Below are positions 1 to 11,104 of a stretch of 64,000 nt of DNA, piece after piece. Numbering within the stretch: position 1 is the stretch's first letter; every line of letters starts with the position of its first letter. The stretch is taken from contig NZ_VEXQ01000003.1 in assembly GCF_006376615.1 (NCBI RefSeq), forward strand, positions 248,001 to 312,000, written 5' to 3'. Origin of the DNA: Buttiauxella sp. B2 (GTDB lineage Bacteria; Pseudomonadota; Gammaproteobacteria; Enterobacterales; Enterobacteriaceae). Position numbers and translations under genes: made by a program. Below the pieces are notes generated by a model, which did no database searches, was not told where the DNA came from, and worked only from the letters and a program-made list of their open reading frames with translations.

Positions 1-1
1 G

Positions 2-1633
2 CTAAAAGAAGATTATCAGTACGCACAACAAGTGCAGCGTGATGCGCGTCAGCAGGCGTTTGCCCTGACTGAGGTAGTGCAGCGCCGTGCGCACTTCAGT
101 TACTCAGACTCTGCAGCAATGCTTGATGGTAACAGCGATTTAAATGAGAAATTGCGTAGCCGTCTGGAGCAAGCTGAAGCAGAACGTACACGTTCGCGTG
201 AAGCATTACGCCAACATGCCCAGCAGCTGAGTCAGTTCAGCCAATTAATGGCATCGCTTAAAAGCTCCTTTGATACCAAAAAAGAGTTGTTAACCGATCT
301 GCATAAAGAACTACAGGATATCGGCGTTCGTGCTGATATCGGTGCAGAAGAGCGTGCACGTGCGCGCCGTGATGAATTGCACGCCGCGCTGAGTAACAAC
401 CGTTCTCGTCGTAATCAGCTTGAAAAAGCGCTGACATACTGCGAAGCAGAAATGAACAACCTCAACCGCAAACTGAAGCAACTTGAGCGCAGCTATTTCG
501 AAATGCGTGAACATGTTGTGACGGCGAAAGCAGGCTGGTGTGCAGTGATGCGCATGGTGAAAGACAATGGCGTTGAGCGCCGTCTGCACCGCCGTGAACT
601 GGCATACGTCACTGGGGATGAGCTGCGTTCTATCTCGGATAAAGCGTTGGGTGCGTTGCGACTGGCGGTGGCAGATAACGAACATCTTCGTGATGTATTG
701 CGTATGTCAGAAGATCCAAAACGCCCTGAGCGCAAGATTCAGTTCTTCGTTGCGGTTTATCAGCATCTTCGCGAACGTATCCGTCAGGACATTATCCGTA
801 CCGATGATCCGGTAGAAGCCATCGAGCAGATGGAAATTGAACTGGGTCGTCTGACGGAAGAACTGACCTCGCGTGAGCAAAAATTGGCAATCAGTTCGCG
901 TAGCGTGGCGAATATCATTCGCAAGACTATTCAGCGTGAGCAAAACCGTATCCGTATGCTCAATCAGGGGCTGCAAAGCGTATCATTCGGTCAGGTGAAT
1001 AGTGTGCGTTTGAATGTGAACGTACGCGAAACACATGCGATGTTGCTGGATGTGCTTTCTGAACAACACGAGCAGCATCAGGATCTGTTTAACAGTAACC
1101 GCCTGAGCTTCTCGGAAGCGTTAGCGAAACTGTATCAACGCCTGAACCCGCAAATCGATATGGGCCAACGTACACCGCAAACCATTGGCGAAGAACTGCT
1201 GGATTACCGCAACTATCTCGAAATGGAAGTTGAAGTAAACCGCGGTTCAGATGGTTGGTTACGTGCGGAAAGTGGTGCGTTGTCTACCGGTGAGGCTATC
1301 GGTACCGGGATGTCGATTCTGGTGATGGTTGTTCAAAGCTGGGAAGAAGAATCCCGCCGACTGCGCGGCAAAGACATTTCCCCATGCCGTTTGCTCTTCC
1401 TCGATGAGGCGGCGCGACTGGATGCGAAGTCGATTGCGACGCTGTTTGAGCTGTGTGAACGCCTTGAAATGCAACTGATCATTGCAGCACCAGAGAACAT
1501 TAGTCCAGAAAAAGGCACTACCTATAAGCTGGTGCGTAAGGTTGTTCAGAACCATGAACACGTCCACGTTGTAGGACTCAGAGGCTTTGCGCCACCGCTT
1601 CCCGAGCCGGTGGCTGGCACAATCGATACGTAA
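2..1633 (+). CDS. mukB: Chromosome partition protein MukB, C-terminal part (5' end outside window)
   Basis: This is the C-terminal third of the SMC-like condensin MukB, which with MukE and MukF compacts and segregates the chromosome. The reading frame is open from the first bases, so the gene begins upstream. The visible part runs from the distal coiled coil (charged, heptad-rich, about the first 390 residues) into the C-terminal ATPase head. The head carries the ABC signature [10 protein letters not shown] and a Walker B segment, [11 protein letters not shown]. The sequence follows E. coli MukB (1,486 residues) to its end. It is followed by a strong hairpin terminator, so mukB ends its transcription unit (smtA-mukFEB in E. 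coli). Confidence 0.97.
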   Translation, partial: LKEDYQYAQQVQRDARQQAFALTEVVQRRAHFSYSDSAAMLDGNSDLNEKLRSRLEQAEAERTRSREALRQHAQQLSQFSQLMASLKSSFDTKKELLTDLHKELQDIGVRADIGAEERARARRDELHAALSNNRSRRNQLEKALTYCEAEMNNLNRKLKQLERSYFEMREHVVTAKAGWCAVMRMVKDNGVERRLHRRELAYVTGDELRSISDKALGALRLAVADNEHLRDVLRMSEDPKRPERKIQFFVAVYQHLRERIRQDIIRTDDPVEAIEQMEIELGRLTEELTSREQKLAISSRSVANIIRKTIQREQNRIRMLNQGLQSVSFGQVNSVRLNVNVRETHAMLLDVLSEQHEQHQDLFNSNRLSFSEALAKLYQRLNPQIDMGQRTPQTIGEELLDYRNYLEMEVEVNRGSDGWLRAESGALSTGEAIGTGMSILVMVVQSWEEESRRLRGKDISPCRLLFLDEAARLDAKSIATLFELCERLEMQLIIAAPENISPEKGTTYKLVRKVVQNHEHVHVVGLRGFAPPLPEPVAGTIDT

Positions 1634-1641
1634 TAATCATC

Positions 1642-1662
1642 GCGGGCTACGGCCCGCTTTTT
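1642..1662 (+). terminator. Rho-independent terminator after mukB
   Basis: A 6-bp GC stem, GCGGGC / GCCCGC, with a 4-nt loop is followed directly by five T residues. It lies nine bases after the mukB stop. Confidence 0.85.
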
Positions 1663-1794
1663 GTTACGGAGAGATTTCTTAATCTTTAATATTATTTACA
1701 TTTATGCGGGCAAATAGTTTTTCCTGTTTATATACTGGTATTAAAACCCAGCGACAAATCTGGGTGAAATATAAAGTGAAAACAGGGGGCAGGG

Positions 1795-3675
1795 ATGTTG
1801 CTTACAAAATTGCATGGCTTTCGACTGTCAGGGCTTGGGTTTGGACTAGCACTAAGTTTCGCTCCACTGTTTATGGCGCAGGCCGATGAGCCCGCCATGG
1901 TTCCATCAGATAGCTCTGCGGTGAGTATTGAACCCAGCAGCTTACCAGACCAGCCATTACCACAATCTGCCGCTACCGCCGGCATGGTGGGGGTATTGCC
2001 ACTCAATTCAACCGGTATGTCTGCCGCACAAAGCCGCTCGCAACTTGTGGCTAATTTGCCTGCGGGTTACACACCGGTTTACCTGAATGCACTATCGGCG
2101 TTCTATGCTGCTCGCGAGATGAAACCGATGTGGGAGAATCGCGATGCGGTAAAAGCTTTCCAGCAACAGCTTGCGGAACTGGCGATTTCTGGCATACAGC
2201 CACAATTCACCACTTGGGTTGAGCTGCTTACCGACCCTTCCGTAACAGGTTTAACCCGCGATATCGTGTTGTCTGACGCGATGATGGGCTACCTGCAATT
2301 TGTTTATGGAATCCCAACGGAAGGTAACCGTTGGTTGTACAGCACTAAGCCGTACAAGCTGCAAACTCCACCCATTTCGGTAATTAACCAGTGGCAGGTG
2401 GCGGTTGATCAAGGAACGCTCGTCAGTTTTGTTGAAACATTAGCGCCTCAGCACCCGCAATACGCCAAACTGCATCAGTCATTGGTGCATTTGCTCAGTG
2501 ACTCACGGCCATGGCCACAATTGGCCGGCACTGAAACACTGCGCCCAGGACAGTGGAGCAATGATGTGCCTGCACTGCGTGAAATTCTTGCCCGAACCGG
2601 CATGCTACAAGCTGAACCCGCAATTCCTCTTCCAGAACGTGACAGCGCGCCCGATACAGCTGCTGTAGTAAGCCCGTCTGCCATTCAGCAAGATAGTGAT
2701 ACCAATGATCAGCAAATTCCTAATGCTGCGGCAGGGGCGAAAAAGAAATCAGCGCCCGCCGTGCGTAGTGCCTACAGCCGCGAGTTGGTTGAAGGTGTTA
2801 AGCGTTTCCAGAAATGGCAGGGTTTAGGTGTTGACGGTTCAATTGGGCAGTTAACTCGCGACTGGCTGAATGTGACTCCACAGCAGCGAGCGTCGCTTGT
2901 GGCATTAAATATTCAACGTTTGCGATTGCTGCCGAAGAAACTGGACACCGGCATTATGGTAAACATTCCTAACTATTCGCTGAGCTATTACCTTAATGGA
3001 AGTGAAGTATTGGCTTCGCGTGTGATTGTTGGGCGCCCTGATCGCAAAACACCAATGATGAGCAGCGCGCTGAATAATGTGGTCGTTAACCCACCATGGA
3101 ATGTGCCGCCTACGCTTGCTCGCAACGATATTCTGCCAAAAGTACGTCAGGACCCAGGCTATCTAGATAGACACGGTTATAGCGTACTACGTGGCTGGAG
3201 TAACAATGCTGAGGCTATCGACCCATGGCATGTTGATTGGGAAACCATTACTGCCAGCAATTTGCCTTTCCGCTTCCAGCAGAAACCTGGCACGCAGAAC
3301 TCGTTAGGGCGTTACAAGTTTAATATGCCAAGCTCTGACGCGATTTATTTGCATGATACGCCGAATCACACCCTGTTCCAGAAAGATGTGCGAGCACTAA
3401 GTTCTGGTTGCGTAAGGGTCAACAAAGCCTCTGAACTGGCAAACATGTTGTTGCAGGATGCAGGTTGGAACGATGCACGAATTTCAAGCCAGCTGAAAGA
3501 TGGCAGCACTAAATACGTGAATATTCGCCAGACTATCCCAGTGAACCTTTACTACCTGACTGCTTTTGTCGGGGATGATGGGCGCACGCAGTACCGTACA
3601 GATATTTACAATTATGATCTCACCGCGCGATCTGGCGCACAAATCCTTTCAAAAGCCGAGCTATTGATACGCTAA
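1795..3675 (+). CDS. ldtD: L,D-transpeptidase LdtD (YcbB)
   Basis: Periplasmic L,D-transpeptidase that makes 3-3 (mDap-mDap) cross-links in peptidoglycan, important under envelope stress and for beta-lactam tolerance in E. coli. It has 626 residues against 615 in E. coli. It begins with a hydrophobic signal sequence cut near AQA-DE (about residue 30). A peptidoglycan-binding-like domain is split around the middle ([16 protein letters not shown]), and a YkuD catalytic domain lies at the C-terminal end with the motif HDTPNHTLF then SGCVRV. The nucleophile is Cys539. The extra length lies in the variable linker near residues 290-325. The start has a purine-rich leader and aligns with the E. coli start. 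The next gene, mepK, hydrolyses the bonds this enzyme makes. Confidence 0.97.
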   Translation: MLLTKLHGFRLSGLGFGLALSFAPLFMAQADEPAMVPSDSSAVSIEPSSLPDQPLPQSAATAGMVGVLPLNSTGMSAAQSRSQLVANLPAGYTPVYLNALSAFYAAREMKPMWENRDAVKAFQQQLAELAISGIQPQFTTWVELLTDPSVTGLTRDIVLSDAMMGYLQFVYGIPTEGNRWLYSTKPYKLQTPPISVINQWQVAVDQGTLVSFVETLAPQHPQYAKLHQSLVHLLSDSRPWPQLAGTETLRPGQWSNDVPALREILARTGMLQAEPAIPLPERDSAPDTAAVVSPSAIQQDSDTNDQQIPNAAAGAKKKSAPAVRSAYSRELVEGVKRFQKWQGLGVDGSIGQLTRDWLNVTPQQRASLVALNIQRLRLLPKKLDTGIMVNIPNYSLSYYLNGSEVLASRVIVGRPDRKTPMMSSALNNVVVNPPWNVPPTLARNDILPKVRQDPGYLDRHGYSVLRGWSNNAEAIDPWHVDWETITASNLPFRFQQKPGTQNSLGRYKFNMPSSDAIYLHDTPNHTLFQKDVRALSSGCVRVNKASELANMLLQDAGWNDARISSQLKDGSTKYVNIRQTIPVNLYYLTAFVGDDGRTQYRTDIYNYDLTARSGAQILSKAELLIR

Positions 3676-3723
3676 ATGCAGTAATTCTAATGAATTAGCG
3701 GTCGTAATAACTGTAAAACTTAC

Positions 3724-3750
3724 CCGGGTCCTCTACGAGGCCCGGTTTTA
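3724..3750 (+). terminator. Terminator after ldtD
   Basis: Stem CCGGG(T)CCTC / GAGG-CCCGG with one bulged T and a three-base loop, followed by TTTTA. It separates ldtD from mepK. Confidence 0.75.
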
Positions 3751-3856
3751 CTGGGTTTTGCACGCCTTGACTCACTTTGTTTTGGCAGTTAAGGTGCGGA
3801 GCAGTGCGCCCGAAGTGCGTATTATTCGATCGTTTTTACTTGTAGACCTGGATATC

Positions 3857-4405
3857 ATGGACAAATTTGACGCAAATCGCCGCAAGCTGCTGGCGTTGGG
3901 TGGCGTGGCTTTAGGTGCCTCGCTGTTACCAACAGAAGCGTTTGCTATGCTTTCAACACCGCGCCCGCGCATTCTGACTCTTAATAACCTTCATACGGGT
4001 GAGTCTCTGAAAGCTGAATTTTTCGATGGTAAAGGCTATATTCAGGACGAATTAGCAAAGCTTAATCATTTCTTCCGCGACTATCGCGCGAATAAAATTA
4101 AATCCATCGACCCGAAATTATTTGACCAGCTATATCGCTTGCAAGGCTTGTTGGGAACTAATAAACCGGTGCAACTGGTATCGGGTTATCGCTCTCTGGA
4201 CACCAACAATGAGTTACGTGCCCATAGCCGGGGTGTAGCAAAAAAGAGCTATCATACCAAAGGCCAGGCAATGGATTTCCATATTGAAGGGATTTCGTTA
4301 AGCAATGTACGCAAAGCAGCATTATCTATGCGCGCTGGTGGTGTAGGATACTACCCAAGCAGCAACTTTGTGCATATTGATACTGGGCCGTTAAGGCGCT
4401 GGTAA
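3857..4405 (+). CDS. mepK: Murein DD-/LD-endopeptidase MepK (YcbK)
   Basis: Peptidase M15A-family murein hydrolase. E. coli YcbK was renamed MepK because it cleaves 3-3 cross-links. The upstream reading frame is open further, but the start at [10 protein letters not shown] matches the 182-residue E. coli protein and places the twin-arginine-type export signal (RRKLLALGG, then a hydrophobic stretch to about residue 30) at the N-terminus. The likely zinc ligands are His133, Asp140 and His173 (motifs [12 protein letters not shown] and FVHID). It lies directly after ldtD, which builds the 3-3 links, so the two adjacent genes form an opposing pair in wall remodelling. Confidence 0.95.
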   Translation: MDKFDANRRKLLALGGVALGASLLPTEAFAMLSTPRPRILTLNNLHTGESLKAEFFDGKGYIQDELAKLNHFFRDYRANKIKSIDPKLFDQLYRLQGLLGTNKPVQLVSGYRSLDTNNELRAHSRGVAKKSYHTKGQAMDFHIEGISLSNVRKAALSMRAGGVGYYPSSNFVHIDTGPLRRW

Positions 4406-4445
4406 AACAACGGAATCCGGCGAGTGTTGCCGGTATTGGAGCGTC

Positions 4446-5093
4446 ATGAACTATCACATTATTCCGGTCACCGCTTTCGGCCAAAACTGTTCACTAATTT
4501 GGTGTGAAAAAACTCAACAGGCAGCAGTGGTTGATCCCGGTGGCGAAGCCGAAAAGATCAAACAGCAGGTTGCAGCAAAAGGCGTGACAATCACGCAGAT
4601 CCTATTAACACATGGTCATCTTGATCATGTGGGAGCGGCAGCTGAACTAGCCGAGCATTACGGTGTTCCTGTTGTTGGGCCGGAAAAAGAAGACGAATTC
4701 TGGTTGCAAGGTTTACCGGCACAAAGCCAAATGTTTGGTCTTGAAGAATGTTTGCCACTGACGCCAGATCGTTGGCTGAATGAAGGTGAAACCGTGTCGG
4801 TGGGAAATGTAACTTTACAGATTCTACATTGCCCGGGCCACACGCCAGGCCACGTTGTGTTCTTTGATGCGCAATCTCAATTGCTGATTTCTGGTGATGT
4901 GATTTTCAAAGGTGGAGTAGGGCGTAGCGATTTCCCACAAGGTAATCACGCGGCGTTGATTGACTCTATCAAACGTAAATTGTTGCCACTGGGTGATGAT
5001 GTGACGTTTATTCCAGGTCATGGGCCGATGTCTACGCTTGGCTACGAGCGCCTACATAATCCATTCCTGCAAGATGAGTTACCAGTCTGGTAA
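4446..5093 (+). CDS. gloC: Hydroxyacylglutathione hydrolase GloC (YcbL, glyoxalase II type)
   Basis: Cytosolic metallo-beta-lactamase-fold hydrolase that releases D-lactate and glutathione from S-D-lactoylglutathione in methylglyoxal detoxification. The 215 residues equal the E. coli YcbL length. The metal-binding motif THGHLDH is at residues 55-61 (ligands His56, His58, Asp60, His61). Further ligand motifs are [18 protein letters not shown] and PGHGP. The start is 40 bp after mepK with no visible terminator between them, so co-transcription is likely. A gene for the methylglyoxal source, mgsA, lies about 39 kb away at 44.4 kb. Confidence 0.95.
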   Translation: MNYHIIPVTAFGQNCSLIWCEKTQQAAVVDPGGEAEKIKQQVAAKGVTITQILLTHGHLDHVGAAAELAEHYGVPVVGPEKEDEFWLQGLPAQSQMFGLEECLPLTPDRWLNEGETVSVGNVTLQILHCPGHTPGHVVFFDAQSQLLISGDVIFKGGVGRSDFPQGNHAALIDSIKRKLLPLGDDVTFIPGHGPMSTLGYERLHNPFLQDELPVW

Positions 5094-5110
5094 TACCGGT
5101 CTGCCGAAAT

Positions 5111-5141
5111 AAAAAGAGCCGCTTAATGCGGCTCTTTTTTT
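5111..5141. terminator. Bidirectional terminator between gloC and aspC
   Basis: An 8-bp stem, AGAGCCGC / GCGGCTCT, with loop TTAAT is flanked by A5 on the left and T6 on the right. It can therefore act for both convergent genes. Confidence 0.9.
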
Positions 5142-5153
5142 GTCGATATTTAC

Positions 5154-6344
5154 TTACAGCACAGCGACAATTGCTTCGCACAGTGGCGCCATGTTATCTG
5201 GCGTCATACCCGCAACGTTGACACGGCCGGATGCAACTGCATACACACCAAACTCTTCACGTAAACGCAGTACCTGCTCTTTGGTCAGGCCGCTGAACGA
5301 GAACATACCGTTCTGGTTGATGATAAAGCTAAAGTCGCGGTTTGCACCTTTCTCTTGCAGAGTATTCACGAACAACTGACGCATACGGTGAATGCGCTGG
5401 CGCATGTCAGACAGCTCTTGTTCCCAGATGGTACGCAGAGCATCATTGCTGAGAATAGTGGCAACAATTGATGCACCATGCGCTGGTGGGTTTGAGTAGT
5501 TGGCACGAATCACTGATTTCACCTGGCTGAATGCGCGGTCAACAGTATCTGCGTCTGTAGCAACCAGGGTACAAGCACCTACACGCTCATTGTAGAGACC
5601 GAAGTTCTTAGAATAGGAGCTGGCAACAATCAGTTCTTTATGGCTTGCAGCGAAGATACGCAAGCCCTCTGCATCTTCTTCCAGACCACGAGCAAAGCCT
5701 TGATAGGCGAAGTCAAATAGCGGTAACCAGCCTTTAGCCAGTGACATTTCTGCCAGGGTTTTCCATTGCTCAGCTGTTGGATCAATACCGGTCGGGTTAT
5801 GGCAGCAGCCGTGGAACAACACCACATCACCAGCTTGTGCGGCTTGCAGGCTGTTGATCAGACCTTCAAAATTCAAAGAGTGGTTCTGCGCGTCATAGTA
5901 ATCATATTCGCACACTTCCAGACCGGCGGAGTTAAATACGCTCTTATGGTTCGGCCAGCTTGGGTTGCTCACCCAAATACGTTTAGCGGTTGTGTTTTTA
6001 GCCAGGAAATCTGCGGCAACACGCAGTGCGCCAGTGCCGCCTGGGGTTTGCGCAGTACGAGCGCGTTTTGCAGCACTGAGCGCGTTACCTTTCCCAAACA
6101 GTAATTCCTGTGTGCAACTGCCAAACTCAGGAATACCGTCTATGCCGAGGTAGTTCTTGGTGTTCTCATTTTCCAGCAGATAAAGTTCCGCTTTCTTTAC
6201 GCAGGTCAAAACCGGAGTTTTGCCCGTTTCATCCTTATAAACACCAATGCCGAGGTTAATTTTTGTAGGACGGTCATCGGCGCGAAACAGATCGGCCAAA
6301 CCAAGAATGGGATCAGCAGGGGCTGCGGTAATGTTCTCAAACAT
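5154..6344 (-). CDS. aspC: Aspartate aminotransferase
   Basis: PLP-dependent class I aminotransferase interconverting aspartate/2-oxoglutarate and oxaloacetate/glutamate. The E. coli enzyme also transaminates aromatic keto acids. It has 396 residues, the same as E. coli, when started at MFENITAAP. The 34-codon upstream extension of the open frame is not conserved and is left out. The PLP lysine lies in [15 protein letters not shown] (K246). Substrate-binding features such as NPSWPNH and [10 protein letters not shown] are intact. It is monocistronic, convergent with gloC and downstream of ompF on the same strand, with an ompF terminator between. Confidence 0.98.
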   Translation of the reverse strand: MFENITAAPADPILGLADLFRADDRPTKINLGIGVYKDETGKTPVLTCVKKAELYLLENENTKNYLGIDGIPEFGSCTQELLFGKGNALSAAKRARTAQTPGGTGALRVAADFLAKNTTAKRIWVSNPSWPNHKSVFNSAGLEVCEYDYYDAQNHSLNFEGLINSLQAAQAGDVVLFHGCCHNPTGIDPTAEQWKTLAEMSLAKGWLPLFDFAYQGFARGLEEDAEGLRIFAASHKELIVASSYSKNFGLYNERVGACTLVATDADTVDRAFSQVKSVIRANYSNPPAHGASIVATILSNDALRTIWEQELSDMRQRIHRMRQLFVNTLQEKGANRDFSFIINQNGMFSFSGLTKEQVLRLREEFGVYAVASGRVNVAGMTPDNMAPLCEAIVAVL

Positions 6345-6473
6345 GACAGGTTTCCATTGTGATATCGAGGGGAGTAACGCTCTCAGGTTAACCGCTGTTT
6401 TAGCAAATGCCAACCGTTTGCAACAAAAAGAAACAGCCTCCGTCACAACTAAATTTTTTCATCTTTTCAGGCA

Positions 6474-6504
6474 TAAAAAAACAGGGCCGAAGCCCTGTTT
6501 TTAA
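6474..6504 (-). terminator. Terminator of ompF
   Basis: Stem ACAGGGC / GCCCTGT with loop CGAA, flanked by A7 on the left and T5 on the right. Read on the minus strand it is a strong terminator 30 bp after the ompF stop. Confidence 0.9.
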
Positions 6505-6533
6505 ACCATCCTCGCAACAATGTTGCTGGATAA

Positions 6534-7730
6534 TTAGAACTGGTAAACGATACCAACAGTCACGTGGTCATCAGTATCTTGACCCGTTGTTTTTGAGTAG
6601 TCATTATCGCTCAGCAGGTTGAACTGATAAGCACCATAGACGTTCATGTTTTTGTTGAAGTAGTACCAAGTACCCAATTCTACGTATTTAACCAGGTCAG
6701 CATCGCCACCACCGAAGGTAGCACCATTTGCAGTACGGCCAACCAGGTCTTTACCTTTAGACTGTACGTAACCGATGGATGGGCGCAGACCGAAATCGAA
6801 CTGGTACTGAACTACAGCTTCAAAGTTCTGAGTTTTGTTTGCAAAGTTTGCATCAGGCTCGCGAGTCATGTTCTGAGTTTCTGCATACATAACTGCTGCA
6901 TAAACGTTGTTTGCGTCGTATTTAAATGCTGTAGACCATGCTTCAGCATTATCGCCGCTTGCGCCGCCATTATAACGAGTACCAGTAGTCGCGTTAACAG
7001 CTGTTAGCGCATTCTTCTGTGCATCGGTACGGTCAGAATTTTCATAACCAGCAGCTACGCTGAAGCCTTCTGCAAAGTCATAAGTTACAGCAGTGCTGTA
7101 GCCTTCACCGTTGGCTTTAGCGCCGTTACCGCTCAGGCTAACCGACTGCGGAGTACCAGTATTGTCGTCATAGTTGACAGTAACAGGACTGTTACGATCG
7201 TTTTTACCCTGATACTGCAGAGCAAGGTTCAGTCCGTCAACCAGACCGAAGAAGTTGCTGTTACGATAGGTCAGAACACCGTTAGTACGGCCGTTCATGA
7301 AGTTGTCGGTAGCAGCCCAAGAATCGCCACCCCAAACAACCAGCATATCAGTGTAAGCCGCTACGTCGTAGATTGCACCGTAGTTACGGCCGTAATCCAG
7401 GGAACCTGCATCACCAAATTTCATACCTGCAAATGCCAAACGAGTAGCCTGGCTCTGAGCGCCCTCTACGTTGGAAGCGGTCATGTTGTATTCCCACTGG
7501 CCGTAACCGGTCAGTTGGTCATTGATCTGAGTCTCACCTTTGAAGCCAATACGGGCATAGGTAGAGTCAGCGTTTGTGCTGTGGCCGTTAGTAGTCCAGC
7601 CATGCTCGCCTACAGCTTTACCGTAGAAGTCCAGTTTGTTACCGTTTTTGTTATAGATTTCTGCAGCGTTAGCTGCACCGGCTACCAGCAGAGCAGGGAT
7701 TACCACTGCCAGAATATTGCGCTTCATCAT
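6534..7730 (-). CDS. ompF: General porin OmpF (OmpK35-like)
   Basis: Trimeric 16-strand outer-membrane porin for small hydrophilic solutes. It has 398 residues, longer than E. coli OmpF (362), with the extra residues in surface loops (for example a Thr/Ser/Gly-rich stretch near 190-205). The signal peptide ends ANA-AEIYNK. The protein ends in the Phe (IVYQF) needed for barrel assembly, and [13 protein letters not shown] and [12 protein letters not shown] are family hallmarks. In constriction loop L3 the E. coli motif PEFGGD is VVWGGD here, so the Glu equivalent to E117 is replaced by Val while the preceding Asp is kept. The start ATG-ATG and leader match E. coli ompF. It is expected to be controlled by OmpR and micF. 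Confidence 0.95.
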   Translation of the reverse strand: MMKRNILAVVIPALLVAGAANAAEIYNKNGNKLDFYGKAVGEHGWTTNGHSTNADSTYARIGFKGETQINDQLTGYGQWEYNMTASNVEGAQSQATRLAFAGMKFGDAGSLDYGRNYGAIYDVAAYTDMLVVWGGDSWAATDNFMNGRTNGVLTYRNSNFFGLVDGLNLALQYQGKNDRNSPVTVNYDDNTGTPQSVSLSGNGAKANGEGYSTAVTYDFAEGFSVAAGYENSDRTDAQKNALTAVNATTGTRYNGGASGDNAEAWSTAFKYDANNVYAAVMYAETQNMTREPDANFANKTQNFEAVVQYQFDFGLRPSIGYVQSKGKDLVGRTANGATFGGGDADLVKYVELGTWYYFNKNMNVYGAYQFNLLSDNDYSKTTGQDTDDHVTVGIVYQF

Positions 7731-8283
7731 TATTTATTACCCTCATTGGTTTTTTTGTGACACCTGCCACTGCCGTCAATAATTCTGTACGGAACTATTG
7801 ATGAGAGTTTGGTGTCTTTCTGTATCTGTCAGGCATCTTTCCATCCATGAAACCGTTTCGCTAGCCTGAAAGTGCTACAAACATCGAGAGTTGGTCACAA
7901 AAAGAAACTATGTGTAACTAAATGTGTATTTTGTGGAACTTTGTGAACTATCTCAAACTTCCTTGCCGCTTCGTCTAAAAATTCATCTTTCTTATTCTAT
8001 ATATATGAATTACTTATATTTAATTCATATAACTGAGAATCTCGTTTGTTTTTTGCTTACATTTGTACATTATTTGAGTGATTTTTGGATGTCCAGACAT
8101 CTGAGTGAAATTTATCCGAATGTGCTAAGTCAAATCTGAGAAGCAGTAAGCAAGCTGAAGACGGGAGTGTTTTGTGATTGTTTGTTTCGCAGACACAATT
8201 CGTAACTGGCGAGTTGCAGAATGGGGTTGAAATTGACGTTTGTTTAACTTTCGTTGAAGAAAAAAGACGTTTGTAGAGCAGAT
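7731..8283 (-). promoter_or_regulatory. ompF leader and promoter region
   Basis: This 550-bp gap belongs mostly to ompF. Read on the minus strand, the roughly 110 bases before the start contain blocks closely matching the E. coli ompF 5' leader: the segment reading CCAAACTCTCATCAATAGTT, then ATTGACGGCAGTGGCAGGTGTC, then GAGGGTAATAAATA before the ATG. This leader carries the micF pairing region in E. coli. Upstream, GTAGCACTTTCA and GCGAAACG with GGAAAGATGCCTG match the E. coli promoter. The AT-rich stretch beyond about 7,880 is where OmpR and IHF sites would lie, but I cannot place them exactly. Nothing gene-like is visible at 7,990-8,283. Confidence 0.75.
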
Positions 8284-8284
8284 A

Positions 8285-8312
8285 GAAAAAAGGCCAGCAA
8301 TTGCTGGCCTTG
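8285..8312 (-). terminator. Terminator of asnS
   Basis: An 11-bp inverted repeat, AAGGCCAGCAA / TTGCTGGCCTT, with no spacer is preceded on the plus strand by an A-run (a T-run on the minus strand). It lies just downstream of asnS. Confidence 0.85.
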
Positions 8313-8326
8313 GATAATTGAAGTTT

Positions 8327-9727
8327 TTAGAAGCTGGCGTTGCGTGGCGTACGTGGGAATGGAATCACGTCACGAACATTCTGAACACCGGTTACATAGG
8401 CAATCAGACGCTCAAAACCAAGACCGAAACCAGAATGTGGAACGGTGCCGTAACGACGCAGATCGCGATACCACCAGTAGTCTTCTTTATTCAGACCCAT
8501 TTCAGTCATACGTGCATCAAGCACATCCAGACGTTCTTCACGCTGAGAACCACCGATGATTTCGCCAATACCAGGTGCTAACACGTCCATTGCGGCAACG
8601 GTTTTACCGTCTTCGTTAAGGCGCATATAAAAGGCCTTAATATCTTTCGGATAGTTTTTCACAACCACCGGTGCTTTGAAGTGCTGCTCTGCAAGATAAC
8701 GTTCATGCTCAGAGGAAAGGTCAACGCCCCAGTAAACAGGGTTCTCGAATTTCTGACCACAATTCTCAAGAATTGTAACAGCGTCGGTGTAATCAACCTG
8801 TGCGAAGTCAGCTTCGATGAAGCGCTGTAAACGTTCCACTGCATCTTTGTCAACGCGCTCGGCGAAGAACTGCATGTCGTCCATGCGCTCATCAAGCACG
8901 GCTTTAAAGACGTACTTCAACATGGCTTCTGCCAGGCCTGCAACATCGTCCAGATTGGCAAAAGCTACTTCTGGCTCCAGCATCCAGAACTCAGCCAGAT
9001 GGCGGCTGGTGTTGGAGTTTTCAGCGCGGAAAGTTGGACCAAAGGTATAAACCTTGGACAGTGCACACGCATAGGTTTCGCCGTTCAACTGGCCAGATAC
9101 GGTCAGGAATGCTTCTTTACCAAAGAAGTCTTTATCGAAATCTATTTTTCCCGCTTCGGTACGTGGCAGGTTTTCCATATCCAGCGTTGATACGCGGAAC
9201 ATCTCACCAGCACCTTCAGTATCGGAGGCGGTGATAAGCGGTGTAGATACCCAGAAATAACCCTGCTCATGGAAGAAGCGATGCAGCGCCTGTGCCAAAG
9301 TATGACGAACGCGAGCTACAGCACCAATCATATTGGTGCGCGGACGCAGGTGGGCCACTTCACGCAGATACTCAATACTGTGGCGTTTAGCCGCCATTGG
9401 ATAAGTATCAGGATCATCAACCCAACCGGTCACTTCTACTTGAGTAGCCTGGATTTCAAAGCTCTGGCCCTGACCGAGAGACTCGACAACTTTGCCTGTG
9501 ACAACAACGGAACAGCCGGTTGTCAGACGCAATACGTCATCATTGTAATTAGGCAGAGAATTATTAATGACGGCCTGTACAGGAGAGAAGCAGGAACCGT
9601 CATAAACGGCGAGGAAGGAGATACCAGCTTTTGAATCTCTTCGAGTACGCACCCACCCGCGCACGGTGACTTCTTGGTCAACGGCTACGCGGCCCTGGAG
9701 TACGTCGGCTACAGGCACAACGCTCAT
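8327..9727 (-). CDS. asnS: Asparaginyl-tRNA synthetase
   Basis: Class IIb aminoacyl-tRNA synthetase that charges tRNA-Asn with asparagine. It has 466 residues, identical in length to E. coli AsnS. The N-terminal OB-fold anticodon-binding domain covers about residues 1-110 ([17 protein letters not shown]). The catalytic domain has class II motif 2 around [22 protein letters not shown] and motif 3 near the C-terminus ([17 protein letters not shown]). The start MSVVPVADV is the conserved one. It is monocistronic with its own terminator. Confidence 0.98.
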   Translation of the reverse strand: MSVVPVADVLQGRVAVDQEVTVRGWVRTRRDSKAGISFLAVYDGSCFSPVQAVINNSLPNYNDDVLRLTTGCSVVVTGKVVESLGQGQSFEIQATQVEVTGWVDDPDTYPMAAKRHSIEYLREVAHLRPRTNMIGAVARVRHTLAQALHRFFHEQGYFWVSTPLITASDTEGAGEMFRVSTLDMENLPRTEAGKIDFDKDFFGKEAFLTVSGQLNGETYACALSKVYTFGPTFRAENSNTSRHLAEFWMLEPEVAFANLDDVAGLAEAMLKYVFKAVLDERMDDMQFFAERVDKDAVERLQRFIEADFAQVDYTDAVTILENCGQKFENPVYWGVDLSSEHERYLAEQHFKAPVVVKNYPKDIKAFYMRLNEDGKTVAAMDVLAPGIGEIIGGSQREERLDVLDARMTEMGLNKEDYWWYRDLRRYGTVPHSGFGLGFERLIAYVTGVQNVRDVIPFPRTPRNASF

Positions 9728-9849
9728 ATTTTTCTCTCTATTAAATGGTCAGTGGCAAAAAAATAGTTACCCACAATCGGGGGTTATCTATGTTACCTGT
9801 CGCGAGCCGACAGACAAGCAGAAAAATCAAAGGAGGCGAAGAAATACAA

Positions 9850-9890
9850 TAAAGAAAGAAACCTATGGGCGTAATGAATATCACCCATAG
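9850..9890 (-). terminator. Possible weak terminator of pncB
   Basis: Inverted repeat CTATGGG / CCCATAG with a 14-nt loop, followed on the minus strand by a broken T-rich tract. It sits 11 bp after the pncB stop. The T-tract is interrupted, so the call is tentative. Confidence 0.45.
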
Positions 9891-9901
9891 ATTTATTTGA
9901 A

Positions 9902-11104
9902 TCAGCTAGCTTTCTTAACCAGCGGTAAATCGAAGGCTTTACGTAGTGCTCGAACGAAGGCTTTATCGTGGCAAATGGTTTTGCCAGGGCTGTCGGACAG
10001 TTTTGCCACAGGTTTACCGTTGCACTCCACCAGCTTTATAACAATATTCAACGGTTTGACCTGCGGAATATCACATGTCAGACGGGTACCGATACCGAAA
10101 CTCAAATTCACGCGCGCGCAGAAATGGTGGTAAAGCTCGATGGCTTTCGGTAAATCGAGGTTATCAGAGAACACCAGAACTTTGGTTTTCGGATCTATTC
10201 CCAGCTTTTCATAATGAGCAATCGCTTTTTCACCCCATTCAAATGGGTCACCTGAATCATGGCGCAGCCCTTGATACTGGCTGGCAAAAGACAAGTCAAA
10301 GTCGCGCAGGAAAGCATCCATAGTAATGCAATCTGTAAGTGCTATACCGAGTTGGTGAGGATATTCGTCAAGCCAGGCCTGAAGCGCTGCGCGTTGACTG
10401 TTCGCCAGAACGGGGCTGATTTGCTGATGTGCCTGGAACCATTCGTGGGCTTGGGTGCCCATCGGCGTTAAATTCAGGCGACGCGCCAGGTCGTAGTTAC
10501 TGGTGCCAACAAACCACGTTTCTTGTTGCAGGCGCTCAACGATTGCCTGCTGAACTTCACGCGAGAAACGGCGGCGCGTACCAAAATCCATCAAGCGGAA
10601 TGCAGAAAGATTGATATCTGCCGTCAGCTCTTTGAACTGGACCAGCTTGGCTTCCAGACTATCCAGTGCCATTTGCGGGGTAACGCCCGGCGAGCGATGT
10701 TGATGTACTACTTCGCTTATCACTGCAAGCAATGGAACTTCCCACATAATCACTGTCAGCCACGGCCCGGTCAGGCGAATGTCTAAATGGCCGTTGTTAT
10801 TGCTGATGTGTACCTGAGTGGGATCGTAGCGGAAAGTACGCAGCCAAGAGAGATAGTCAGCCTCAAAGAATGGCAAACCTTCAAGGAAGGTGAACTCCTC
10901 GTTGCTGAGCGCGAGGTGGCGCATATTATCAACCTGTTCACGGATGGCATCTGCATAAACTCCCAGCAGATCGTCGCCGCGGCAACGAAATTCAGCCGCG
11001 ACATTCACGTCGTGATAGCGGTGGAAAACTGCCTGCTGCATATGAAGCTTATAGGCGTCAGTATCCAGAAGCGTTTGCAAAATTGGGGAAGCGTGTCGTG
11101 TCAT
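9902..11104 (-). CDS. pncB: Nicotinate phosphoribosyltransferase
   Basis: Converts nicotinate and PRPP to nicotinate mononucleotide, the entry step of NAD salvage (Preiss-Handler pathway). It has 400 residues, as in E. coli, when started at [10 protein letters not shown]. An in-frame ATG five codons upstream exists, but the homologous start is preferred, although neither ATG has an ideally spaced ribosome binding site. Conserved blocks include [17 protein letters not shown] at the N-terminus, [23 protein letters not shown] and the C-terminal [13 protein letters not shown]. In E. coli the next gene across the gap is pepN; here a four-gene operon intervenes. Confidence 0.96.
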   Translation of the reverse strand: MTRHASPILQTLLDTDAYKLHMQQAVFHRYHDVNVAAEFRCRGDDLLGVYADAIREQVDNMRHLALSNEEFTFLEGLPFFEADYLSWLRTFRYDPTQVHISNNNGHLDIRLTGPWLTVIMWEVPLLAVISEVVHQHRSPGVTPQMALDSLEAKLVQFKELTADINLSAFRLMDFGTRRRFSREVQQAIVERLQQETWFVGTSNYDLARRLNLTPMGTQAHEWFQAHQQISPVLANSQRAALQAWLDEYPHQLGIALTDCITMDAFLRDFDLSFASQYQGLRHDSGDPFEWGEKAIAHYEKLGIDPKTKVLVFSDNLDLPKAIELYHHFCARVNLSFGIGTRLTCDIPQVKPLNIVIKLVECNGKPVAKLSDSPGKTICHDKAFVRALRKAFDLPLVKKAS

